DNA of 22,494 nt from Gammaproteobacteria bacterium (lineage in GTDB: Bacteria; Pseudomonadota; Gammaproteobacteria; Steroidobacterales; Woeseiaceae): NCBI GenBank assembly GCA_029881015.1, contig JAOUNK010000014.1, positions 1-22,494 of the forward strand. Reading direction: 5' to 3'. A program made the translations under genes and the position numbers. The notes under the pieces were generated by a model, which saw nothing but the letters and a program-made list of their open reading frames with translations, was not told the DNA's origin and did not search any database. Positions 6,946 to 14,237 of this stretch are shown here, piece by piece (within the stretch, counting starts at the first letter, position 1; each line of letters begins with the position of its first letter).

Positions 6946-9900
6946 ATGAATCTCACCGATCTGTGTACCCGGCACTGGCCCTCCGTTGCTGCCGCCGTCG
7001 CCCTGGTCGCGCTGTTTGGCCTGACATCCATCGCCTCGCTGCCTATCCAGCTACTGCCGACGATCGAGGAACCGCAGATCTCGGTGGCCAACTTCTGGCG
7101 CGCGGCCGCACCCGAGGAGATGGAAGCGAATATCGTCGAGCCGCAGGAAAATGTCCTGCGCAATACGCCCGGCGTCACCAACCTCAACTCCTTTATTGGC
7201 CGCGGCACGGGCTTCGTCAACCTGACGTTTGCCGTCGGTACCGATATCCAGACGGCCAAGCTCGACGTCATCAACAACCTGAACCAGGCGCCGCCCCGGC
7301 CGGGTGACGCGCTGGAACCGCAGGTGAACGTAGGGGGCGGCGGCCAGACGCCGGGAGCGGCGTCCCTGTTGATTCGCGTGTTGCCCGACAACCCCAATCG
7401 TGAGTTGTCCTCCTACCAGAAACTCATCGAGGATACCGTCGAGCCGCGCCTCGCCCGGATCCCGGGCGTCTCGCAGGTAAACCTCCAGGGTGAGCAGCCG
7501 CGGGAGCTGCACATCACGTTCGACGCCTACCGGGCCGCCGCGCTTGGCGTCCAGATCAACGACATCATCGCCACGGTATCGCGGGCAACCGACTCGTCGG
7601 GCGGTTTTGCCGATGTCGGTCGTCGCCAGTACACGGTGCGTTTCGTCGGCAAGTTCGAGCCGGAGCGTCTGAACGAGCTTATCGTCGGCTGGAGCAACGA
7701 ACGCCCGATCTACCTGAACGAGGTTGCCGATGTCGACATCGTGCCGCGCAAACAGGACGGCTTTACCTTGCGCAACGGCTACCCCGCCTACTACATCACC
7801 GTGCAACGCGACTACGACGCGAACACGGTGACGATTCTCGACGAGGTCAACAAGGCCATCGTCGAACTCAACGACAACGTGCTGCATGCGGCCGGCCTGG
7901 AGATGGATCTCAGCTTCGACGCATCCATTCATATCCGCCGGGCCATTTCGCTGGTGCGCAGCAACCTGGGACTGGGCCTGTTACTCGCCGTCGGCATCCT
8001 GTATTTCCTGATGCGCAGCCGGCGCGCGACTTTCCTCGTAACAGCCACGGTGCCGCTCTCGGTTCTCGTCGCGTTCGTGGCGCTGCGTTTCTTCGACAAG
8101 TCGCTCAACGTGATCTCGCTGGCCGGCCTCGCGTTCTCGGTCGGACTCGTCATGGATGCCGCGATCGTGACGCTCGAAAACATCGTGCGGTGCCGGCAAG
8201 CCGGCCTGAGCCACAAGGAGTCCGTCGCGAAAGGGACCAGGCAGATTACGGGTGCGTTGTTCGCATCCACGGTGACGAGTGTCGCCATCTTCGTGCCGGT
8301 CCTGTTCATGCAGGGTATGGAAGGCCAGCTATTCCAAGACCTGGCGCTCACCATTGCCGTCGCCGTATCCGCATCGTTCTTCATCGCAATCACGGTGTTG
8401 CCGGTTGCCGCGGGTTTCCTGTTGCGCAAGGAGGCCGACGATCCGCTGGAGCACTGGTGGGACCGCATTACCGGGCTGGTCATGAAGCTGACACGCACGC
8501 CGTTCATGTGCGGTAGCTGGATCGCCGGCATCCTCGGCGCATCGCTACTCGTGATCTTCCTGCTCGTGCCCAAGGCCAACCTGTTGCCGCAGGCTCCGGC
8601 GGATTCCCTGAACGCGTTTTTCGCCATGCCGCCGGGCGGCACGGTAGAGATGGTCGAAACCGAGATCGCCGGTACCATCGTCGAACGCCTCCGTCCGTAC
8701 ATGGAACACAGGCAGGAGCCGCACATTCGTGGCTACAACCTTTCTTCCTTCGGCACCTTCAACGCCTTGTTTATTTATCCACAGGACCCGAATCGCATCG
8801 AACAGATGGTGGGCATCGTGCGTGACGAGATTCTCGTCGATTTGCCGGACACCCAGGCATTCGTGCAGCGATCGTCCTTGCTCAACTTCGGTTTCGATGG
8901 TGGCCGCAGCATCAACGTTGACCTGCAGGGCTCGAACATCAATGACCTGTCGAATGTCGCGATGCAGGCAATGCCCATCATCAACGAGGCCATTCCGGGC
9001 GCCCAGGTGCGCCCCAACCCGGGACTGCAAGTTGCCGAGCCCGAGTTGCAGCTCTTGCCCAATGACAGGCGCATTACGGCCGCGGGCCTCGATCGTGCCG
9101 CCATCGCCAATACGGTCCGGGCGCTGACGAGCGGCGCGTTTGTCGGCGAGTACTTCGACGGCAACGATCGCATGGACATGATCCTCAAGGGCCCGGCCTG
9201 GAATTCGCCGGAAGCGCTCGCCGCAATGCCCATTGCCACGCCACTCGCGGGTATCCAGAGCATCGGCGAGCTCACGGACATACGACGCACGGTCGGGCCG
9301 ACCCAGCTCCTGCGCGTAAACGGGCAGCGAACGCTCACGCTGGCCGTAACGCCACCGCCCGAGATGACAGTTCAGGAGGCGCTGGACACGCTGCGCAACG
9401 TGGTCGACCCGCAGTTGCGCGAAATCATGCCCGGCGACGTCAGCCTGGCCTATCGCGGTACCGCCGACCGTCTCGAAGAGGCATTCGACACGATGCGCGC
9501 CAACCTCGCGATCGCCGCGATTGTCCTGTTCCTGGTGCTTGCCGCGATGTTCCGCTCGTTATGGGATGGCGCGCTCGTCATGTTGTCGATGCCGCTCGCG
9601 ATTGCCGGCGGCGTTATTTCGTTGCGCGTGCTGAACCTGTTTACGACGCAGGCCATGGATCTGCTAACGACAATCGGGTTCCTGATTCTGCTGGGACTTG
9701 TGGTCAACAATGCCATCCTGCTCGTCATGCAGACCCGAACCGGGCAGGACAACGGACTGGAACGCAGTGCCGCGGTCGCCGCCGCCGTGCGAATGCGCGC
9801 CCGGCCGATCTACATGAGCACGCTCACCAGCATCTTCGGCATGTTGCCGCTCATGCTGGTTCCGGGCGTCGGCTCTCAAATCTACCGCGGGCTGGCCACC

Positions 9901-10041
9901 GTCATTATTGGTGGTATGTTCGTAAGTGCCTTATTCACCCTGATCCTGATGCCGAGCATCCTGCGGCTTGCGCCGTTCTCGATCTCACTGCGCGGCAAAG
10001 AGAAAGCGACGGTCACCGAGGGAGTCATCGCCGATGCCTGA
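6946..10041 (+). CDS. RND-family efflux permease (AcrB/HAE-like) with altered proton-relay residues
   Basis: The 1031-residue protein has the RND layout: an N-terminal transmembrane helix (about 12-32), a large periplasmic porter domain, a helix bundle (about 340-500), a second porter domain and a final helix bundle (about 835-1010). It would export substrates from the periplasm or inner membrane by proton antiport with an adaptor and an outer-membrane channel. At the TM4 relay AcrB has two adjacent Asp; here only Asp404 is present and the next residue is Ala405. At the TM10 lysine position (AcrB Lys940) there is Asn921. An in-frame TAA at 6937 makes ATG 6946 the first possible start. A consensus AAGGAGG (6922-6928) lies 17 bases upstream, unusually far, with a weaker AAGGG close by. 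The substrate cannot be told. Confidence 0.93.
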   Translation: MNLTDLCTRHWPSVAAAVALVALFGLTSIASLPIQLLPTIEEPQISVANFWRAAAPEEMEANIVEPQENVLRNTPGVTNLNSFIGRGTGFVNLTFAVGTDIQTAKLDVINNLNQAPPRPGDALEPQVNVGGGGQTPGAASLLIRVLPDNPNRELSSYQKLIEDTVEPRLARIPGVSQVNLQGEQPRELHITFDAYRAAALGVQINDIIATVSRATDSSGGFADVGRRQYTVRFVGKFEPERLNELIVGWSNERPIYLNEVADVDIVPRKQDGFTLRNGYPAYYITVQRDYDANTVTILDEVNKAIVELNDNVLHAAGLEMDLSFDASIHIRRAISLVRSNLGLGLLLAVGILYFLMRSRRATFLVTATVPLSVLVAFVALRFFDKSLNVISLAGLAFSVGLVMDAAIVTLENIVRCRQAGLSHKESVAKGTRQITGALFASTVTSVAIFVPVLFMQGMEGQLFQDLALTIAVAVSASFFIAITVLPVAAGFLLRKEADDPLEHWWDRITGLVMKLTRTPFMCGSWIAGILGASLLVIFLLVPKANLLPQAPADSLNAFFAMPPGGTVEMVETEIAGTIVERLRPYMEHRQEPHIRGYNLSSFGTFNALFIYPQDPNRIEQMVGIVRDEILVDLPDTQAFVQRSSLLNFGFDGGRSINVDLQGSNINDLSNVAMQAMPIINEAIPGAQVRPNPGLQVAEPELQLLPNDRRITAAGLDRAAIANTVRALTSGAFVGEYFDGNDRMDMILKGPAWNSPEALAAMPIATPLAGIQSIGELTDIRRTVGPTQLLRVNGQRTLTLAVTPPPEMTVQEALDTLRNVVDPQLREIMPGDVSLAYRGTADRLEEAFDTMRANLAIAAIVLFLVLAAMFRSLWDGALVMLSMPLAIAGGVISLRVLNLFTTQAMDLLTTIGFLILLGLVVNNAILLVMQTRTGQDNGLERSAAVAAAVRMRARPIYMSTLTSIFGMLPLMLVPGVGSQIYRGLATVIIGGMFVSALFTLILMPSILRLAPFSISLRGKEKATVTEGVIADA

Positions 10042-11128
10042 GAAAATGAAACGTATGAAAGGGCTTCTCGTCTCCGCCTGTCTGCTGACGGGTTCGGCGC
10101 TCGCCCAGCAGATGCCGACCATGGTGGTGCAGGTCGCGGACGTCGGGCACACGGAAATCGCACCGACGGTCGCCGTACCGGGCACGATCTACAGCCGTAA
10201 CGAGGTGCAGGTGACGGCTGGCGTTACCGGACAGCTACTCATGGTTGCGGAGCCCGGCACCGTCGTGCAGCAGGGCGAGCCCGTTGCGCGCATCGACCGG
10301 CGTGCATTGTTGTTGCAGCGCGCCGAACAGGAGGCGCTGCTGCAACGTGCGGAAATCAACGTACGGCAACTGGAAAGCCAGCTGCGGCGTCAGCGTGAAC
10401 TGCAGGGTTCCAGCCTCGTCTCCGAGTTCGAGCTCGAGCAAACCGAGGCCAACCGCGATCTTGCGCTCAGTGACGCCAACATTACGAGAGTCCGCATTCG
10501 GCAGATCGACGACCAGATTCGCAGAACCGAAGTGCTCGCGCCCTTCACGGGCGTGGTGATCAGCCGGGCGCACCGGGGTGGCGAGGATGTCGCGCGCGGC
10601 GAGGTCCTCGCACAGCTGACGGATATCCGGAACATGGAGGTGCGTGCATTCGTACCGCTGAAACACCTGCCGCGAACGGTCGTTGGCGACTCCATCAGCG
10701 TATTCACCGCGGGCGCCGTCTACGATGGGCGCATTCGCTCCCTGGTGCCGACCGGCGACGTGCGCTCGCAGACCTTCGAGGCGCGCATCGACCTGCCGGT
10801 ATCGGCCCTGGATCGCTGGACCGTAGGTCAGCTCGTCAGCGTGGCCGTACCGATTCGCACGCGGGAACTGGCCATTACCGTGCCGCGAGATGCACTTGTG
10901 CTGCGGCACAACGGCTCCTTCGTGTTTCGTATCAGCGACGACAACATCGCCGAGAAGGTCGAGGTAGAAATCGGCGACTCGGCGGGCGAGCTGGTCGCGG
11001 TTACAGGTTCGCTGCAACCCGGTGACAGGGTCGCTGTACGCGGGGCGGAAAATCTCAGCGAAGGCGCGTCCGTCAAGGTGATGCTGTCGCAGTCAACAGG
11101 CAGTGTGGCGGTGTCCTCCGAGGGCTAG
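10034..11128 (+). CDS. RND efflux periplasmic adaptor (membrane fusion protein)
   Basis: This 364-residue protein is the HlyD/AcrA-type adaptor for the upstream permease. After a short signal region (MKGLLVSACLLTGSALAQ) come a lipoyl half-motif (VTGQLLMVAEPGTVVQQGEPVARID), a coiled-coil hairpin of about 80 residues (roughly 85-165), the second lipoyl half (APFTGVVISR), then beta-barrel and membrane-proximal domains. The ATG at 10034 overlaps the permease stop by 8 bases and has GAGGGAG 9 bases upstream, which decides the start and implies translational coupling; ATG 10046 is an alternative. The order permease-then-adaptor is the reverse of most RND operons. No outer-membrane factor gene is present in the window. 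Confidence 0.92.
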   Translation: MPEKMKRMKGLLVSACLLTGSALAQQMPTMVVQVADVGHTEIAPTVAVPGTIYSRNEVQVTAGVTGQLLMVAEPGTVVQQGEPVARIDRRALLLQRAEQEALLQRAEINVRQLESQLRRQRELQGSSLVSEFELEQTEANRDLALSDANITRVRIRQIDDQIRRTEVLAPFTGVVISRAHRGGEDVARGEVLAQLTDIRNMEVRAFVPLKHLPRTVVGDSISVFTAGAVYDGRIRSLVPTGDVRSQTFEARIDLPVSALDRWTVGQLVSVAVPIRTRELAITVPRDALVLRHNGSFVFRISDDNIAEKVEVEIGDSAGELVAVTGSLQPGDRVAVRGAENLSEGASVKVMLSQSTGSVAVSSEG

Positions 11129-11201
11129 TTGCATATAGAACATGTACACCCCAGATGGTACTTTAACGCCCAACAAAGCGAAGGTGGATCTGGAGAACAT
11201 G

Positions 11202-11663
11202 ATGGCTGAGTCGAACGCTCAAGCGGACGCAGAGGCGTCAAAGTCCTGGTATACGGGCCTGCTGGATCAGGTTGTCAAGGAAATGATCCGGGTCAAGGCG
11301 GTAACCGGAACCGCGGTGCAGGCCAGCCCCGTCTGGATGGTCCCCAATGAAATGCTGATCGCCAAAGTCTGGGGCGTCACCAATGAGAGTGACTTCATCT
11401 GGACGATCTCCGTCGACAAGCTGATTTCCGACTACATTGCCGGCCACCTGGCCGCAACGCCCAGGGACGTCGCCAGGCACTTTTCGCTGAAATGGCAAAT
11501 GGACGCAGACCGGCTGGCCAGTTTCGGGCAGGATGCAGCTGCCAACGCGGATGTCGACGAACGTATGAAGGAGTACTCGGGCAAACTGATCCAGTACGCC
11601 GAGACGCTCTATGACCTGTCCAACCGGGACCACGTCTGGGAAGAACGGCAGTCATTCGCGTAG
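11202..11663 (+). CDS. small uncharacterised protein (DUF4826-like layout)
   Basis: The frame is open from an ATG at 11142, but GGAG at 11192-11195 sits 6 bases before ATG 11202, and the first 20 codons have codon choice unlike the rest. I therefore prefer the 153-residue form; 11142 (173 residues) remains possible. No signal peptide or membrane segment is seen, so it is probably cytoplasmic. The pattern (a Pro-x-Trp segment, a hydrophobic beta stretch ending in a DY motif, an F-x-x-x-W helix, a tail with LYD and W) recalls DUF4826 proteins from memory, unverified. It follows the RND adaptor by about 70 bases and overlaps the next gene's longest frame, so it may be part of the same transcript. 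Function is unknown. Confidence 0.7.
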   Translation: MAESNAQADAEASKSWYTGLLDQVVKEMIRVKAVTGTAVQASPVWMVPNEMLIAKVWGVTNESDFIWTISVDKLISDYIAGHLAATPRDVARHFSLKWQMDADRLASFGQDAAANADVDERMKEYSGKLIQYAETLYDLSNRDHVWEERQSFA

Positions 11664-12729
11664 TCGCGAACAAGCACTCGTGAGAGACCTGGTCGCCAAC
11701 CCGGACTTCCTGGCGTATCGCTTCGATTTCGCAACGGAGAGCGTCGGCTTCCTGCCGATTACGCGCGACGAAATCCGGCGGGTCAGCAGCCTGAGGAAAG
11801 ACTCGATAGACCCGAACCGGCAGCTCATAGAGGTGCCGCTGGCCGAGCTCGTCGACCTCGCGAACGCACCACGGCAGGCACTGCTCGACAACCCGCCCCG
11901 GTTTATCTTTCACACCGCCTATTGCGCATCGACTTTCCTGTCCCGCTGCCTGGATGTCGACGGTGTGAGCATCGGTCTGCGGGAACCGCAGTTGCTTCTC
12001 GATGCGGCGAACGCGAAACGATTGCAGTGGCAATCGCAGTCAACCGGCCTCGGTTACCGCGATCTGCCCACGCTGGCCCTGGCGCTCCTCGGGAAACACG
12101 CCAATGCGTCCGAGAAACTCATCATCAAGCCCATCAACTCGGTGAACAACATCATTCCCGAGCTGCTCGGGTTATGCAGCTCCAGCAAAGCGTTACTGCT
12201 CTACACGGATGCCAGGAACTTCGCCCTGTCGACCTTGAAGAAAGGAGAAGGCGGCAAGCAAACCGTCAGGTCGATGTTCGACCTGCTGCGTTGCGATTTT
12301 CCGCAACTGTCAAACCTGCAATTGACGCACACGATCCATATGACCGACCTCAGGGTCATCATGACCCTCTGGAGGCTGCAGCTCGAACAGGCCAGCCAGG
12401 CCATCCAGCACTTCTCGCAGAGCAATACCATGGCATCCCTGTACGGGGAGCGGCTGATCCAAAGCCCCCTGGACGTCCTGCGCGCCGCCAACGCGTTCCT
12501 CGAACTCGGCATTGCACCTGCACAGATCCAGGCGATCGCGGACAGCGAAGACCTCTCGATCGACGCGAAGAACGCGAGCGAGAAATTCAGCGCGGAAAAA
12601 CGGGAGCGCATTTACCAGCGGCTCGAGGAATTCTACGGCGAGGATCTCAGCCAGGGCCTGGAATGGCTGGTCAGGAACAACCCGGGCACCGCTCTCGTCC
12701 CCGATCCGGGCGGCGCCCTGAAGCTCTAG
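11611..12729 (+). CDS. sulfotransferase-like P-loop protein
   Basis: The product (up to 372 residues) carries RFIFHTAYCASTFLSRCLD at about residues 97-115, which matches the 5'-phosphosulfate-binding loop of a sulfotransferase-like family (FHTxxCxST.L.R). Later segments (IIKP at about 170, LLLYTDARNFALSTLKK at about 195-211) fit the core strand and the 3'-phosphate-binding Arg/Ser region. The protein would transfer sulfate from PAPS to an unknown acceptor; it may instead be a non-sulfating relative. The start is uncertain: ATG 11611 overlaps the upstream gene by 53 bases and its first 23 residues look non-native, while GTG 11680 gives a cleaner N terminus (349 residues) but lacks a visible ribosome site. 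Its stop overlaps the convergent TPR-sulfotransferase stop within CTAG at 12726-12729. Confidence 0.8.
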   Translation: MTCPTGTTSGKNGSHSRSREQALVRDLVANPDFLAYRFDFATESVGFLPITRDEIRRVSSLRKDSIDPNRQLIEVPLAELVDLANAPRQALLDNPPRFIFHTAYCASTFLSRCLDVDGVSIGLREPQLLLDAANAKRLQWQSQSTGLGYRDLPTLALALLGKHANASEKLIIKPINSVNNIIPELLGLCSSSKALLLYTDARNFALSTLKKGEGGKQTVRSMFDLLRCDFPQLSNLQLTHTIHMTDLRVIMTLWRLQLEQASQAIQHFSQSNTMASLYGERLIQSPLDVLRAANAFLELGIAPAQIQAIADSEDLSIDAKNASEKFSAEKRERIYQRLEEFYGEDLSQGLEWLVRNNPGTALVPDPGGALKL

Positions 12730-14237
12730 ATACTCTCCCGGCCTCGCTGCAGCTCGTCGAGCATCGGCCCGAGAAACGCTTCGTACTTTTGCCACAAGGC
12801 TACGGACTTGGTGTACATGGGTTGCCGGACCTGGAACGCACTGGCTGTCTTCACCACCGCGTCGGTCTTGTTGAACGCGAGGCACGCATCCTCGAATTCG
12901 AGATCACAGGCCGCCAGCAAGGCCCGGATTTCCTGCTCCGGGTTCTGCGTTAACGACTCATACCGGACGTCATGGATTTCGCCGGGCAGGGTTCGATGCC
13001 AGTGCCTCATCAGCTCCCTGTATTGATTGTGAAACTGGGCAACGGTTTTAAGGTCGTAGGCGAAACGGTAATTTCCCGTCGTGAAGTTCTGCTTGAGTAT
13101 GGACAGGCAGGTGTCGCGCGCATCCCTGACACAGTGGATGATCCTTGCGTTCGGCAACGCAATCTTGATGAGCCCGACCATCATCATGTTAAAGGGCATC
13201 TTGTCGGTAACCCTGCTCGCCTCGTTATTCAGCCGGGCCAGTTGTTCGAGGTAGGTCTTGCCAACCGCCTCAAACGTCGCCGGCGGGTACCTGTCCAGGG
13301 GTTCGTACTCGAAGTTGTTCGCTGCGTTCAGAAATCGGCTCGTGCCCTGGGCAAACATGTACTCAAGCTCCCCGGCGCCGTAGACCTCCGAGTGGCTGGC
13401 AATGATCTTCTCCACCAGTGACGTGCCGGATCGCGGCATCCCCACGATGAAGATGGGTCTGTCGGATTGCTCTGCGTTGATCTCGAGGCGCGAGATCGCC
13501 TCCGCATTGAACGTCCGGATGATGCTCTGGATCAGTGCCCTGTCACTTTCGATGTCGTAGTTGAACTCCTGGAACCTGAGCGCGTTGCCCGCTTTCAGGT
13601 ACCCGAACGACTTCGCGTAGTCGCCAATGTCCTCGTAGGCCTTGGCCAGCGCGAAAGCCAGGTGAATCCTGCCTTCGGCATTCAATCCGCCTCGCTCGTA
13701 AAGATCGAGCATTACGCCGATATGCGGATCGCTGTCGTCGCGGTAACGGTGGATGCCCGAATACGTGAAATGCGCCTGCGTATAGGCCGGCTGTTGCGCC
13801 ATGACCTGTTGATAGCAGTCCGCCGCGTCTTCCAGTCGTCCTTGAGATTTCAGTATGTTGCCGAGCATGTACCTGGCGATGACGAAATCCTCGTGCCGGG
13901 CAAGCACACGCCGGTACGTCTTGCTGGCCAGGTCCAGGTCACCGGCGAGTTGATAACTGTCGGCCAGGTTCATCTGCGCTTCGAGGGAGTCCGGATCGAT
14001 AGCCAGCGCGCCCTTCCAGAGAACGTCCGCCTCGTCACGACGTCCGGACTGGGCAAGAATCGCGGCAAGCCGGCAATAGGGCTCCGGGCTCTGGACGTCC
14101 TCCGCAATCAGGGCGCGATACCCCGCCTCGGCGGCTACCCGTTGCCCGGCGGAATGCGCCTGGATGGCCTGCTGCAGCCGGGCCGTCTGCTGACTGGAAA
14201 TCGGGCGTCCGGATTTACCGGGTTTGCGGCGCTTCAT
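12726..14237 (-). CDS. TPR-repeat sulfotransferase (second gene of pair)
   Basis: The 503-residue protein joins about five N-terminal tetratricopeptide repeats (residues 20-225) to a C-terminal Sulfotransferase_3-type domain. The 5'-phosphosulfate loop is IFIVGMPRSGTSLVEKI (263-278), and the 3'-phosphate segment is HCVRDARDTCLSIL (368-381) with Arg and Ser placed as in the family. No signal peptide is visible, so it is likely cytoplasmic. The TPRs probably hold a protein or peptide partner, which would suggest a protein or glycan acceptor; the acceptor is unknown. The ATG at 14237 overlaps the upstream paralogue's end by 23 bases, so translation is probably coupled. Both paralogues share the C-terminal VRQP[LM]Y...W..YEAFLGP block. 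Confidence 0.9.
   Translation of the reverse strand: MKRRKPGKSGRPISSQQTARLQQAIQAHSAGQRVAAEAGYRALIAEDVQSPEPYCRLAAILAQSGRRDEADVLWKGALAIDPDSLEAQMNLADSYQLAGDLDLASKTYRRVLARHEDFVIARYMLGNILKSQGRLEDAADCYQQVMAQQPAYTQAHFTYSGIHRYRDDSDPHIGVMLDLYERGGLNAEGRIHLAFALAKAYEDIGDYAKSFGYLKAGNALRFQEFNYDIESDRALIQSIIRTFNAEAISRLEINAEQSDRPIFIVGMPRSGTSLVEKIIASHSEVYGAGELEYMFAQGTSRFLNAANNFEYEPLDRYPPATFEAVGKTYLEQLARLNNEASRVTDKMPFNMMMVGLIKIALPNARIIHCVRDARDTCLSILKQNFTTGNYRFAYDLKTVAQFHNQYRELMRHWHRTLPGEIHDVRYESLTQNPEQEIRALLAACDLEFEDACLAFNKTDAVVKTASAFQVRQPMYTKSVALWQKYEAFLGPMLDELQRGRESI

Noticed and set aside
7051..7932. Minus-strand 293-residue frame opposite the RND permease
   Set aside because: It mirrors a continuous RND reading frame and has no recognisable features.
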